Counted from the stretch's first letter, positions 1 through 8,942 are shown. The stretch: DNA of 39,345 nt from Allobosea sp. ASV33 (GCF_016428755.1 NZ_JAELTI010000046.1:1-39345); one strand, 5' to 3'. Notes: generated by a model not told the origin, from the sequence alone. A program made the numbers and translations.

Positions 1-1
1 C

Positions 2-334
2 TTCGCCACCAATCTGAAGGAAGCGGACAAGACCGACGCCCGGGTGAAGGGCTTGCGGCAGATGCGGCTCGGCCTTCAGGAGATCGTCGTCGGCTCCGCG
101 CTGGCGCTGCGCGGGACGGGGTTGCGCGATCCGAATCGCCTGCTGATCGCCCAGGCTTTCGCGGAGAATGCCGCGGGCATCGCCGCTTCGCTGACGCCGC
201 CGGATCGCAATGCGCTGGTCAGCGCGCTCCAGGCGGTGAGCCCGTCGCTCAAGCCGGATGCGCAGAAGGCGGTTTCGGATTTCGCCGCGACGATGACCGC
301 CACCCCCTGTGAGGGCTTCTGCACGGTCAACTGA
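2..334 (+). CDS. Unknown protein, C-terminal part (5' end outside window)
   Basis: The reading frame is open from the first bases of the window to the stop at 334, so the true start lies upstream and only about 110 C-terminal residues are visible. They are alanine-rich and predicted helical, ending in a short tail with two cysteines (PCEGFC). I do not recognise the family and see no catalytic motif. The GTG at 44 is in frame, but the frame continues upstream in the same composition, so I treat it as internal. The gene converges on the methyltransferase-like gene, with a perfect inverted repeat between them. Confidence 0.6.
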   Translation, partial: FATNLKEADKTDARVKGLRQMRLGLQEIVVGSALALRGTGLRDPNRLLIAQAFAENAAGIAASLTPPDRNALVSALQAVSPSLKPDAQKAVSDFAATMTATPCEGFCTVN

Positions 335-340
335 GCCGCG

Positions 341-376
341 CCGGATCGCCGCCGCCGATCGGGCGCGGCGATCCGG
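341..376. terminator. Inverted repeat between convergent genes, probable bidirectional terminator
   Basis: A perfect 12-bp stem (341-352 with 365-376) closes a 12-base loop. It sits in the 47-base gap between the stop codons of two convergent genes. No clear U-run follows on either strand, so termination is inferred from strength and position only. Confidence 0.5.
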
Positions 377-381
377 AGTCC

Positions 382-1140
382 TTACGGCTTCGTCGCCAGC
401 CAGATCACATGCCGTGCTCCGCCGCCTGTGCGGCGGGCGCGGGCCGTGACCTCCTCGGTGGCGAAGCCGGCCTGGCGCAGGCGCCGGGTGAAGCCGTGGT
501 CCGGCCCCGACGACCAGACCGCGAGAATGCCGCCGGGCCGCAGCGCGGCCTTGGCAGCGTGCAGCCCCGCTGCGTCGTAGAGCTGGTCGTTGCCGGCGAC
601 GGTCAGCCCTTCAGGGCCGTTGTCGACGTCGAGCAGGATGGCATCGAGTCGCCCCTTGCCGGCTGCAATGGCCTTCGCGACATCCGTGACGTTCACTTGC
701 ACGCGGGAATCGTCGAGGCTGCCGGCGAAGACGGCGGCCATCGGCCCTCTCGCCCAGGTGACCACGGCCGGAATCAGCTCGGCCACCTCAACGCGTGCAT
801 CCGGCGGCAGCTTGGCGAGCGCCGCCCGCAAGGTGAAGCCCATGCCGAGCCCGCCGACCAGGATGCTCGGCTGCCGGCATTGTCCGAGCCTGTCGCAGAC
901 CAGCGTCGCCAGCGCCTCCTCCGAGCCGCTGAGGCGACTGTTCATCAGCTCGGTGCTGCCGAGCATGATCGAGAATTCGCTGCCGCGCTGCTTCAGGCGA
1001 AGGTCGCCGCTGCCATCCGGCAAGGCCGCGGTATCGAGATGGATCCAGGGTATCACGTTGGTCTCGCCTGTCTGGGATGCCGCCTTATAGCGCATTCCCG
1101 CCGATCGCCCGGAAGCCAAAGCGATATGCGTTGATTGCAT
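382..1140 (-). CDS. Spermidine-synthase-like SAM-dependent methyltransferase-fold protein
   Basis: The 252-residue product has a Rossmann methyltransferase core. A glycine-rich SAM-binding loop (VGGLGMGFTLRAAL) is followed by an acidic strand end (EVAEL) and a second acidic motif (LLDVDNGP), as in the spermine/spermidine synthase superfamily. The N-terminal beta domain of true spermidine synthases is short or absent, and the usual D-x-x-D-P polyamine motif is replaced, so polyamine synthesis is not established. Genomes often annotate such proteins as spermidine synthase. Neither the Met at 1140 nor the one at 1095 has a convincing ribosome binding site, so the start is uncertain. The gene is divergent from the MFS gene at 1236. 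Confidence 0.75.
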   Translation of the reverse strand: MQSTHIALASGRSAGMRYKAASQTGETNVIPWIHLDTAALPDGSGDLRLKQRGSEFSIMLGSTELMNSRLSGSEEALATLVCDRLGQCRQPSILVGGLGMGFTLRAALAKLPPDARVEVAELIPAVVTWARGPMAAVFAGSLDDSRVQVNVTDVAKAIAAGKGRLDAILLDVDNGPEGLTVAGNDQLYDAAGLHAAKAALRPGGILAVWSSGPDHGFTRRLRQAGFATEEVTARARRTGGGARHVIWLATKP

Positions 1141-1235
1141 GAAATGTCGCCATGCGTGTCGTTGATCCCTCGACGGCGCATGGCTATTTCATGTTGCGGC
1201 GCAGCATTGCGCCTGTTGCTCCATGAAAGCCCCAC

Positions 1236-2438
1236 ATGACGCTCGCCGCGAATGATCGCAGCCTGGATGCTCCGGCGTCCGCCTCTCGGCCCGCATCTGC
1301 AGGGCTCGTGCTGTTCGCGCTCGCCATGGGCGGCTTCGCCATCGGCACCACTGAATTCGCGTCGATGAGCCTGCTGCCCTATTTCTCGGCCGGGCTCGGC
1401 GTCGACGAGCCGACGGCCGGGCATGTCATCAGCATCTACGCCCTCGGCGTGGTCGTCGGCGCACCGCTGATCGCTGTGATGGCGGCGCGGATTCCGCGGC
1501 GCACGCTGCTGATCGGGCTGATGGGCGTCTTCGCGCTCGGCAATGCCTTGAGCGCGCTGGCCCCGAACTATCACTGGATGCTGGCCTTCCGCTTCCTGAG
1601 CGGCCTGCCGCACGGCGCTTATTTCGGCGTCGCCGCCCTGGTCGCAGCCTCGCTCTCGGCGCCGAATCGCCGGGCGCAGTCGGTGGCGCGCGTCATGCTC
1701 GGCCTGACGGTGGCGACGATCCTCGGCGTGCCCGTGGCGAGCTGGACGGGACAGGTGCTCGGCTGGCGCTCTGGCTTCGCGATCGTCGCCGGCCTCGCCC
1801 TGCTGACCGCCCTCCTGATCGCGCTCTTTGCGCCGCGCGACACGGTACAGCCCGGCGCGAGCCCGCTGCGGGAACTCGGCGCGCTGAAGCGCAGGCAGGT
1901 CTGGCTGACGCTGGCGACGGGCGCGATCGGCTTCGGCGGCCTCTTCGCCGTCTATACCTATGTCGCGTCTACGCTGATGGCGGTGACCCAGGTTTCGCCC
2001 GCGCTCGTGCCGGTCGTGCTCGCAATCTTCGGCCTGGGCCTGACGGCCGGCACGCTCGTCGCCGGCTGGGCGGCCGACAGGGCGCTCGTCCCTGCGACCG
2101 CGGCACTCCTGCTCTGGAGCGCTTTCTGGCTGGCGGCCTTCCCCTTCGCGGCCGGCAATATCTGGGCGGTCTCGCTGGTCATCTTCATGATCGGCAGCGG
2201 CGGCGGGCTCGGCGCCATGCTGCAGACCCGGCTGATGGACGTCGCCGAGGACGCGCAGACGCTGGCCGCCGCGCTCAATCACAGCGCCTTCAATATCGCC
2301 AATGCGCTCGGCCCCTGGCTTGGTGGCATGGCGATCGCCGCCGGCTACGGCTGGACTTCGACTGGGTGGGTCGGCGCGGCGCTGGCGCTCGGCGGCCTCG
2401 CGATCTGGATCGTCGCGGTTCTCGACGCCCGGCGCTGA
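1236..2438 (+). CDS. MFS transporter, DHA1/AraJ-like exporter
   Basis: This 400-residue inner-membrane protein has about 12 hydrophobic segments and the N-terminal pattern GTTEFASMSLLPYFSAGLGV, typical of the AraJ/YdhP branch of drug:H+ antiporters. The loop between helices 2 and 3 carries basic residues (ARIPRR), and a proline/glycine-rich segment (FRFLSGLPHGAYFG) follows in helix 4, as in that family. The substrate cannot be told from sequence; sugar or drug export is the family role. A hairpin with a U-run follows the stop codon, so the gene is probably transcribed alone. Confidence 0.88.
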   Translation: MTLAANDRSLDAPASASRPASAGLVLFALAMGGFAIGTTEFASMSLLPYFSAGLGVDEPTAGHVISIYALGVVVGAPLIAVMAARIPRRTLLIGLMGVFALGNALSALAPNYHWMLAFRFLSGLPHGAYFGVAALVAASLSAPNRRAQSVARVMLGLTVATILGVPVASWTGQVLGWRSGFAIVAGLALLTALLIALFAPRDTVQPGASPLRELGALKRRQVWLTLATGAIGFGGLFAVYTYVASTLMAVTQVSPALVPVVLAIFGLGLTAGTLVAGWAADRALVPATAALLLWSAFWLAAFPFAAGNIWAVSLVIFMIGSGGGLGAMLQTRLMDVAEDAQTLAAALNHSAFNIANALGPWLGGMAIAAGYGWTSTGWVGAALALGGLAIWIVAVLDARR

Positions 2439-2448
2439 GCCGCCGCCG

Positions 2449-2483
2449 GCGGGCTTGGCGTCCGAAAGCCCGCTATCTTTTTG
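2449..2483 (+). terminator. Intrinsic terminator after the MFS gene
   Basis: An 8-bp GC-rich stem (2449-2456 with 2466-2473) is followed by TATCTTTTT on the plus strand, 10 bases after the MFS stop codon. Confidence 0.7.
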
Positions 2484-2637
2484 GCCATATCCCGGTCGGA
2501 GCCGCTCGTTTGGGCGTGCACGCCGCGAAAAGCTGCGCCGCTCCCTCTTGCGAGCGCGGCGAAACTGCGCCCAACTGTCGCGACAGAACCGGACCGGGAC
2601 AACAGCAAGATCGGCCGGACTGAATCGCGGAGGTTCC

Positions 2638-3411
2638 ATGAAGAGTTTCGTTCGTTTCATCGCGGCAGCGGCGTTGACGGTTGCCGGCGCGACAGGGGCG
2701 CTTGCCCAGGCCAAGGAGTGGAAGGAAATCCGGATCGGCACCGAAGGCGCCTATCCGCCCTACAACAACCTGAACGCCAAGAAGGAGCTCGAGGGCTTCG
2801 AGATCGACTACGGCAATCTGCTCTGCGAGAAGATGAAGGTGAAGTGCACCTGGGTCGTGCAGGACTGGGACGGCATCATCCCGGCGCTGCAGGCCAACAA
2901 ATACGACGTCATCTTCGCCGGCATGAACGCGACCGACGAGCGCAAGAAGCAGGTCGACTTCACCTCGGTCTACAGCAAGACCCCGATCTGGGTGATCGGC
3001 CCGAAGAGCACGAAGTCCGACGACATCTCGCCGGCCGCGCTGAAGGGCAAGTCGATCGGCGCGCAGGGCTCGACGATCCACGCCAATTATGTCGAGAAGT
3101 TCTACAAGGACTCGACCGCGCGTCTCTACCCGACCCAGGAAGAGGCCAATCTCGACCTGCTCAACGGCCGCCTCGACTACATCGTCGCCGACGCGCTCGC
3201 GCTCGCCGACTTCCTCAAGGGGAAGGGCAAGGATTGCTGCAAGAAGATCGCCGAGGTGACCCGCGATAATGCCATCCACGGCCCCGGCGTCGCCGGCGCG
3301 GTCCGCAAGTCGGACGTCGCGCTGAGGGACATGATCAGCAAGGCTATCGCCGAGACCATGGCCGACGGCTCGCACAAGAAGCTTGAGGACAAGTGGTTCA
3401 AGTACGAGTGA
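2638..3411 (+). CDS. Polar amino acid ABC transporter, periplasmic binding protein (Lys/Arg/ornithine type)
   Basis: The 257-residue secreted protein starts with a signal peptide (residues 1-23, cleavage near GALA-QA). It then shows the SBP family 3 signature: GTEGAYPPYN, GFEIDYGNLLCEKM, DWDGIIPALQANKYDVIFAGM. This fold binds an amino acid and delivers it to membrane permeases; the closest known families are ArgT/HisJ and the opine-binding NocT/OccT proteins, so a basic amino acid or derivative is likely. The ATG at 2638 is chosen because it follows GGAGG and begins the signal peptide; the frame extends upstream without coding character. The two permease genes follow on the same strand. Confidence 0.9.
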   Translation: MKSFVRFIAAAALTVAGATGALAQAKEWKEIRIGTEGAYPPYNNLNAKKELEGFEIDYGNLLCEKMKVKCTWVVQDWDGIIPALQANKYDVIFAGMNATDERKKQVDFTSVYSKTPIWVIGPKSTKSDDISPAALKGKSIGAQGSTIHANYVEKFYKDSTARLYPTQEEANLDLLNGRLDYIVADALALADFLKGKGKDCCKKIAEVTRDNAIHGPGVAGAVRKSDVALRDMISKAIAETMADGSHKKLEDKWFKYE

Positions 3412-3432
3412 GCTGACTTTAGCTGACGCTTA

Positions 3433-3462
3433 CCCGCCGGCCGCCTGAAGGCCGGCGGGTTT
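3433..3462 (+). terminator. Intercistronic hairpin between binding protein and permease genes
   Basis: A perfect 10-bp GC stem (3433-3442 with 3450-3459) with a 7-base loop is followed by only TTT. Its position directly after a binding-protein gene fits a leaky terminator or 3' mRNA-stabilising structure that raises binding protein relative to permease. That role is inferred from other ABC operons. Confidence 0.6.
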
Positions 3463-3463
3463 C

Positions 3464-4198
3464 ATGTCCTCGCGCGCCGGCCCTCCCATGTTCGACAAAT
3501 TCGCTCTGCTTGGCTTCGGGGCCGGCGGCTGGGGCTTGGCCCTGCTGCAAGGTGCTGCCAACACCCTCTCGGTCGCCCTGGCGACCCTGCCGTTCGGCTT
3601 GGCGCTCGGCCTCGTCATCGCGCTGTGGAAGCGCTCCGACTCTGTGATCCTGCGGGCGCTGGCGACGATCTACACCACCGTCTTCCGCGGCGTGCCGGAG
3701 CTACTCACGCTCTACATCATCTATTTCGGCATCCAGGTGCTCCTGCAGAAGGTCTGGACCGGCTTCTCGATCCCGCCTTTCGTCGCAGGCATGGTCGCGC
3801 TGGGGCTCGTGCTCGCCGCCTTCTCCAGCGAGGTCTGGGTCGGCGCGCTGAATTCGATCCAGAAAGGCCAGCGCGAGGCCGCGTCGGCGCTCGGCCTGTC
3901 GAAGGCGCAGGCATTCCGGCTCGTCGTCTTCCCGCAACTGATCCGCGTGGCATTGCCCGGCCTCGGAAATAACTGGATGGTGCTGCTGAAGGAGACCTCG
4001 CTGATCTCCGTGATCACGCTGCAGGACATCATGTTCATTGCGACGCGGGCCAATGTCGTGACCAAGGAACCGTTCCTTTTCTTCGGCACGGCGATGCTGC
4101 TCTATTTCTTCTTCTCGCTGATCTCCGCCTGGGGCATCGACAAGCTGGAACAGCGCACCAATCGCGGCCAGGCCGCCTTCGGCGGAGCGACGCGATGA
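3464..4198 (+). CDS. Amino acid ABC transporter permease, HisQ/ArtQ type
   Basis: The 244-residue inner-membrane protein has about five hydrophobic segments and the EAA loop that contacts the ATPase (GQREAASALGLSKAQAFRLV, about residues 138-157), followed by the PQLIR and GNNWM elements of the polar-amino-acid family. It pairs with the next gene to form the channel. Two starts are possible. The ATG at 3464 lies against the intercistronic hairpin, which would cover its ribosome binding site; the ATG at 3488 gives a 236-residue protein beginning MFDKFAL and may be the true one. Its stop overlaps the next start by four bases (ATGA). Confidence 0.9.
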   Translation: MSSRAGPPMFDKFALLGFGAGGWGLALLQGAANTLSVALATLPFGLALGLVIALWKRSDSVILRALATIYTTVFRGVPELLTLYIIYFGIQVLLQKVWTGFSIPPFVAGMVALGLVLAAFSSEVWVGALNSIQKGQREAASALGLSKAQAFRLVVFPQLIRVALPGLGNNWMVLLKETSLISVITLQDIMFIATRANVVTKEPFLFFGTAMLLYFFFSLISAWGIDKLEQRTNRGQAAFGGATR

Positions 4199-4911
4199 AC
4201 TGGTGCGAATATCCCGGTTATCTCGTCGGCAGCGAGGTTCTGCAGAACTACGGCTGCCGCATGGCAAGCGGTCTCTGGGTCACCTTCGAGCTGGTGGCGA
4301 TCTCGGTCGCCATCGGCTTCGTGCTGGCCCTCGGCCTCGCCGTCACAAGACTCTACGGCCCACGCTGGGCACGGATGGCTGTCAGCGGCTACACCACCTT
4401 CCTGCGCGGCACGCCGCTGCTCTGCCAGCTCTTCCTCGTCTATTACGGGCTCGGCCAGTTCCGCGAGTTCTGGCAGGATATCGGCCTGTGGTGGTTCTTC
4501 CGCGAGCCGTTCTATTGCGCGGCCTTCACTTTCACCATCAACACCGCCGCCTATCAGGCCGAGATCCTGCGCGGCGCCATCCAGTCGGTCCCGCGCGGCC
4601 AGTTCGAGGGCGCGCTCTCGCTCGGCCTGCATCGCTGGGCGACGCTGCGCCTCGTCGTGCTGCCGCAGGCGATGATCATGGCTCTGCGCCCGCTCGGCAA
4701 CGAATTGATCGTGATGATCAAGTCGAGCGCCATCGTCTCGCTGGTGACGCTGTTCGACCTGATGGGCGCGACCCGGCTCGCCTTCGCCCGCTCCTTCGAT
4801 CTCTCGATCTATCTCTATGCGGCCCTGATCTACCTTGTGCTGGTCGAGATCATCCGGCGCATCTGGGACAAGCTGGAGCTCCGGCTGAGCCGGCACATGG
4901 CCTTGCGTTGA
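4195..4911 (+). CDS. Amino acid ABC transporter permease, HisM/ArtM type
   Basis: The 238-residue protein is the second permease half. Several membrane helices surround an EAA loop (VPRGQFEGALSLGLHRWATL), then LPQAMIMALRPLGNELIVMIK, characteristic of HisM/ArtM. The start overlaps the previous stop (ATGA at 4195-4198), which indicates translational coupling. No ATP-binding cassette gene follows; the next gene is methionine aminopeptidase on the opposite strand, 7 bases away. The ATPase must be encoded elsewhere or shared with another system. Confidence 0.9.
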   Translation: MNWCEYPGYLVGSEVLQNYGCRMASGLWVTFELVAISVAIGFVLALGLAVTRLYGPRWARMAVSGYTTFLRGTPLLCQLFLVYYGLGQFREFWQDIGLWWFFREPFYCAAFTFTINTAAYQAEILRGAIQSVPRGQFEGALSLGLHRWATLRLVVLPQAMIMALRPLGNELIVMIKSSAIVSLVTLFDLMGATRLAFARSFDLSIYLYAALIYLVLVEIIRRIWDKLELRLSRHMALR

Positions 4912-4918
4912 TCCCGTC

Positions 4919-5671
4919 TCAGCCGGGCAGGGTCAACACCACCGCGCCGCGCGGCGTCGCGACGACGGTGTGCTCGTACTGGACCGTCGGCGCGCAAGGA
5001 TCGCTGTAGAGCGTCCAGCGATCCTCCTCGGTATTCTCCGCCCAGTCCGCGCCCAGCGAGAGGAACGGCTCGACGGTGAAGACGAGCCCGTTCGTCATCG
5101 TCCGGCGCTCGCTGCGATCGGGCCATGTCGCGATCTCCGTCGGTTCCTCGTGGAGCGAGCGGCCGACGCCGTGGCTCGCGAGATTGCGCACCAGCGTATA
5201 GCCGTTCTTCTCGGCGAAGCGCCCGACCGCCTGGCCGATGCCGGCGAGCGGCTTGCCGGCGCCGACCTGCCCGATGCCGGCCCAGAGCGCACGCCGGCCG
5301 TCGCGGCAGAGCCGCTCCAGCTTCGGCCTGACCGGGGGCACGGCGAAGGACGCGCCGGTATCGCCGAAGAAGCCGTTCTTCTCGGCGGAGACATCGATAT
5401 TGACGAGATCGCCCGCGAGGATGCGCCGCGTGCCGGGAATGCCGTGGGCGATCTCCTCGTTGACGCTGATGCAGGTCGCGCCGGGGAATTCATAGGCGAG
5501 TTCCGGGGCAGGGCGCGCACCATGGCGTTCGAGATAGTCGCGGCCGATCGCGTCGAGCTCGGCCGTGGTCATGCCGGGCTCGATCGCCTTGCCCATGGCC
5601 GCGAGCGCGCGGGCCACGATGCCGCCGATCTCCTTCAGCGCCTGCAATTCGTCGTCGTTGGATATGGTCAT
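4919..5671 (-). CDS. map: Type I methionine aminopeptidase
   Basis: This cytosolic metalloprotease removes the initiator methionine from new proteins. All five metal ligands of the pita-bread fold are present: D93 (NIDVSAEKNG), D104 (FGDTGASF), H167 (ASHGVGRSLHEEP), E201 (FTVEPF) and E233 (QYEHT). The substrate-contacting histidines H76 and H174 are also visible. The length of 250 residues matches the family. It is a lone gene, converging on the ABC operon and divergent from the dehydrogenase gene at 5806. Alphaproteobacteria often carry more than one map gene, so this may not be the only copy. Confidence 0.93.
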   Translation of the reverse strand: MTISNDDELQALKEIGGIVARALAAMGKAIEPGMTTAELDAIGRDYLERHGARPAPELAYEFPGATCISVNEEIAHGIPGTRRILAGDLVNIDVSAEKNGFFGDTGASFAVPPVRPKLERLCRDGRRALWAGIGQVGAGKPLAGIGQAVGRFAEKNGYTLVRNLASHGVGRSLHEEPTEIATWPDRSERRTMTNGLVFTVEPFLSLGADWAENTEEDRWTLYSDPCAPTVQYEHTVVATPRGAVVLTLPG

Positions 5672-5805
5672 GGGCCGGAGCTAAGCCGCTGCTCCTCCGG
5701 CCGCAAGGGAAAAGCCGCATGGGCGGATGGCGTGCAATCGCCTTTCCCGCCCGGCGCCTGCACGCTAAAGCGTGAACATCTTCGGAAATAAAGCGGGAGC
5801 TCGGC

Positions 5806-6672
5806 ATGGCCAAAGTCGCATTCATCGGTCTCGGCGTGATGGGGTTCCCCATGGCCGGCCATCTCAAGGCCAAGGGTCATGAGGTCACCGTCTACAACCG
5901 CAACCCGACGAAAGCGCAGGAATGGGTTTCCCGTCATGCGGGCGTCTCGGCGCCGACCCCGGCCGATGCGGCCAAGGGCCAGGAGATCGTCTTCTGCTGC
6001 GTCGGCAACGATGACGACCTGCGCTCGGTGACGATCGGAGAGAACGGCGCCTTCGCCGGCATGGAGAAGGGCGCGGTCTTCGTCGACCACACCACGGCTT
6101 CCGCCAATGTCGCGCGCGAGCTCTACGAGGCGGCCAAGCAGGGCGGCTTCGGCTTCGTCGATGCGCCGGTCTCCGGCGGGCAGGCCGGCGCCGAGAACGG
6201 CGTGCTGACCGTGATGTGCGGCGGCGAGCCAGAGACCTATGCCCGCGTCGAGCCGGTGATCGCGAGCTTCGCGCGCATGTGCAAGCTGATGGGCCCGGCC
6301 GGCTCCGGCCAGCTCACCAAGATGGTCAACCAGATCTGCATCGCCGGCCTCGTCCAGGGCCTGTCCGAGGGCGTCCATTTCGCCAAGCGCGCCGGGCTCG
6401 ATGTCGAGGCCATGCTCGAGGTCATCTCCAAGGGCGCCGCCGGCTCCTGGCAGATGGAGAACCGCGGCAAGACGATGAACCAGAACAAGTTCGATTTCGG
6501 CTTCGCCGTCGACTGGATGCGCAAGGATCTCGGCATCGTCCTCGACGAGGCCCGCCGCAACGGCGCGCAATTGCCGGTCACCGCGCTGGTCGACCAATTC
6601 TATGCCGAGGTCCAGAAGATGGGCGGCAAGCGCTGGGATACGTCGAGCCTGATCGCCCGCCTCGAAGGCTGA
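5806..6672 (+). CDS. NAD(P)-dependent oxidoreductase, 3-hydroxyisobutyrate dehydrogenase family
   Basis: The 288-residue beta-hydroxyacid dehydrogenase has an N-terminal dinucleotide-binding loop (FIGLGVMGFPMAGHL, residues 6-20), the substrate motif DAPVSGGQAGAENG (119-132) and the catalytic lysine K172 in GSGQLTKMVNQI. It oxidises or reduces a short beta-hydroxyacid such as 3-hydroxyisobutyrate, tartronate semialdehyde or a succinic-semialdehyde-like substrate. The residue after the second beta strand region, NRNPTKA, fits NADP preference in this family, but the substrate is not identifiable. A palindromic repeat follows the gene. Confidence 0.88.
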   Translation: MAKVAFIGLGVMGFPMAGHLKAKGHEVTVYNRNPTKAQEWVSRHAGVSAPTPADAAKGQEIVFCCVGNDDDLRSVTIGENGAFAGMEKGAVFVDHTTASANVARELYEAAKQGGFGFVDAPVSGGQAGAENGVLTVMCGGEPETYARVEPVIASFARMCKLMGPAGSGQLTKMVNQICIAGLVQGLSEGVHFAKRAGLDVEAMLEVISKGAAGSWQMENRGKTMNQNKFDFGFAVDWMRKDLGIVLDEARRNGAQLPVTALVDQFYAEVQKMGGKRWDTSSLIARLEG

Positions 6673-6718
6673 GGGCGCGGCGGACGAAACCGCCTTCGCT
6701 TCGGGCAGAGGCACCCCT

Positions 6719-6844
6719 GTCATTCCGGGGCGCGCCGCAGGCGCGATCCCGGAACCCACGACCGGGTGACACTCGATGCCGAGTTATGGGCGCTCGCCCA
6801 GTAGTGGGTTCCGGGTTCTTCGCTCCGCGAAGCCCCGGAATGAC
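6719..6844. repeat. Palindromic intergenic repeat, copy A
   Basis: A 126-base element bounded by a perfect 12-bp terminal inverted repeat (GTCATTCCGGGG / CCCCGGAATGAC). Inside, the halves pair again around GGAACCCAC and GTGGGTTCC. It lies between the 3' ends of two convergent genes and is related to elements at 10944, 33650 and 37699. It carries no ORF. Confidence 0.85.
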
Positions 6845-6864
6845 AAGCGAGTTGCTTATGTTGC

Positions 6865-8043
6865 CTACGGCCGCTTTTTCACGAAACAGACGGCGGCGAG
6901 ACCTGCCGTCGTCAGAATCCAGACGAACAGGTTCATCGATTGCGGCCAGAGCGTCACCAGCCAGCTGATCAGCACGGTGAGCGCCGCACTGAAGCCGAGC
7001 TGGGTCGCGCCTAATAGCCCGGCCGCCGAGCCCGCCAGTTCCGGGCGGGCCGAGAGCGCCTCGGCCGTCGCGCCGGGAATCGTCATGCCGTTGCCGACCG
7101 CGTTCACGGCCAAAGGCAGGAACAGCGCGAGCGGCGACCACCAGGGCGAGAACGACACTGCGAGCGCAGCCGCAGTCCCGAAGAACGAGATCACCAGGCC
7201 GCGGCGCACCATCGTCTGCGTGCCGACGCGCACCGCCAGCCGCGACATCGCGAAGTTGCCGATCATGTAGCCCAGCGCATTCAGGATGAAATAGGCGCCA
7301 TAGACATCCGAGCCGCGCCCCATCGTCTCGACGACGATATAGGGCGTCGCGGCGATGAAGACGAAGAAGGCGGAGGAGGCCGATGAGCTCGCCGCGACGT
7401 TCAGCATGAACTCGCGGTTGCGCACCAGTTCCGGAAAGACCCGGAAGACGCCGAGGAGCGAGCTTTGCCGGCCGAGATTGGGCGCGGTCTCGGGCAGGCG
7501 CGCGAGGGTGAAGATCAGCACGGCACCGCCGAACAGCGTCATGAACCAGAAGATCGCGCGCCAGCCGAAGGCGGTCTCGATCTGGCCGCCGAGCCAGGGC
7601 GCGAGCATCGGAGCGACGACCATGACCATGGTGACGGTGGCGATCTGGCTCGCGGCATGGTCGCGGTCCGCGGTGTCGCGGATGATCGCGCGCGACAAGG
7701 CGAAGACGGCGCCGCCGCCGGCGCCTTCCAGCACCCGCGCGATCAGCAGGACATGGGTCGTGGGAGCGAACGCCCCGAGCACCGAGCCCAGCGCGAACAG
7801 CGCGACGCCCGCATTGACGCAGGGGCGGCGCCCGAAGCGGTCCGAGAGCGGCCCGATGACGAGCTGCGTCAGCGCGACCGCGACGAGGAAGAGCGTCAGC
7901 GTGAGCTGGATCGTAGCGTAGTTCGAGGCGAAATGCCGGGCGAGCGCAGGCGTCGCCGGGGCAAGCAGGTTGAGCGCGATCGGCTGCAATGCCGAGATCG
8001 CGACGAGGATGGCGAGCGTGGGCTTGGCCACAGCCGGGTTCAC
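6865..8043 (-). CDS. MFS drug resistance transporter, Bcr/CflA family
   Basis: This 392-residue inner-membrane exporter has about 12 helices. Family features are the N-terminal LAILVAISALQPIALNLLAP, motif A between helices 2 and 3 (GPLSDRFGRRP) and the helix-4/5 segment RVLEGAGGGAVFALSRAIIRD. Bcr/CflA proteins expel antibiotics or small metabolites by proton antiport. Translation begins at a GTG whose second and third bases begin the TGA stop of the upstream EamA gene (GTGA overlap), so the two exporters are translationally coupled. Confidence 0.88.
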   Translation of the reverse strand: MNPAVAKPTLAILVAISALQPIALNLLAPATPALARHFASNYATIQLTLTLFLVAVALTQLVIGPLSDRFGRRPCVNAGVALFALGSVLGAFAPTTHVLLIARVLEGAGGGAVFALSRAIIRDTADRDHAASQIATVTMVMVVAPMLAPWLGGQIETAFGWRAIFWFMTLFGGAVLIFTLARLPETAPNLGRQSSLLGVFRVFPELVRNREFMLNVAASSSASSAFFVFIAATPYIVVETMGRGSDVYGAYFILNALGYMIGNFAMSRLAVRVGTQTMVRRGLVISFFGTAAALAVSFSPWWSPLALFLPLAVNAVGNGMTIPGATAEALSARPELAGSAAGLLGATQLGFSAALTVLISWLVTLWPQSMNLFVWILTTAGLAAVCFVKKRP

Positions 8044-8942
8044 ACCGCGGTCTTTCGGGTGAGCTTCAGGTTGGAATCGGGCCGCACACGCTGGCGATGC
8101 ATGGTGTAGAGCCCGCTGCCGACGATGAGCGCGACGCCGATCGCGGCGAAGAGGTCTGGCACGTCGCCCCAGACGACGTAGCCGAGCACGGTCGCGAAGA
8201 CGATGATCGCGTAGCGGTATTGCGAGATGACGCCGACATCGGTGCGCCGGAAGGCGCTGATGATGAAGAAGGTGCCGATCGTGACCAGTACGGCTGCGAC
8301 AGCGATATAGACGGTTTGAATCCGCCAGACCGGCAGCCAGGTCTCGGTGAAGCCATAGGCGACGGCGACGAGGCCGACGAGGACCGTCGTGGTCAGCGAC
8401 ACGACCGTCGAGGGAATCTCCGCGCCGATGGTCCGCGTCGTGAGGTCCCGGCCCGCGACGAGGATGGCGCTGATCACGGCGACGATTGCCGCCGCATTGA
8501 AGGATTCGGCGCCTGGCCGCACCACGAACAAGACGCCGATGAAACCCACGGTCAGCGCCGCCGCGCGCCGCCAGCCGACCTGCTCGATCCGCAGCACCGC
8601 CGCCAGCGCGACGATGAGCAGCGGAGAGGCCATGTTGATCGCGGTGAGGTTGGCGAGCGGCATCAGGCCGAGCGACCAGCCGAAGGTCAATGCGCTGAAG
8701 GCCTCGAGGATGCCGCGCTGCAGAACGCGGGGGCGCAAGGCCAGGCGCAGCCGGTCGCCTTCTCGCGCGGCGAAGACGAGTGCCAGACCGACGATCACGG
8801 CGAACGCTGCCCGGATTGTGATCGCCTGCCCGGCCGGATAGACCTCGCGGGAGAGCTTCATGAACACGTCGTTGACGACGAAAAGCGACATCGCCACGAG
8901 CATGAAGATGATGCCGCGGCGATTTTCGGCTGCGCTGGCCAA
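8040..8942 (-). CDS. EamA-type DMT superfamily transporter
   Basis: This 300-residue inner-membrane protein has about ten hydrophobic helices in two EamA repeats, beginning GIIFMLVAMSLFVVNDVFMKLSR. Members export metabolites or amino acids; the substrate is unknown. The frame stays open far upstream, but that part is antisense to the chemoreceptor gene and is not membrane-like. I place the start at the TTG at 8942, preceded by CAGGAACC, because the first ATG (8903) would cut into the first helix. It forms an operon with the Bcr/CflA gene. Confidence 0.85.
   Translation of the reverse strand: MASAAENRRGIIFMLVAMSLFVVNDVFMKLSREVYPAGQAITIRAAFAVIVGLALVFAAREGDRLRLALRPRVLQRGILEAFSALTFGWSLGLMPLANLTAINMASPLLIVALAAVLRIEQVGWRRAAALTVGFIGVLFVVRPGAESFNAAAIVAVISAILVAGRDLTTRTIGAEIPSTVVSLTTTVLVGLVAVAYGFTETWLPVWRIQTVYIAVAAVLVTIGTFFIISAFRRTDVGVISQYRYAIIVFATVLGYVVWGDVPDLFAAIGVALIVGSGLYTMHRQRVRPDSNLKLTRKTAV

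Noticed and set aside
1053..2741. 562-codon open frame on the minus strand
   Set aside because: It is antisense to the MFS gene and its translation is Arg/Asp/Gln/His-rich low-complexity, a GC-skew artefact of codon bias.
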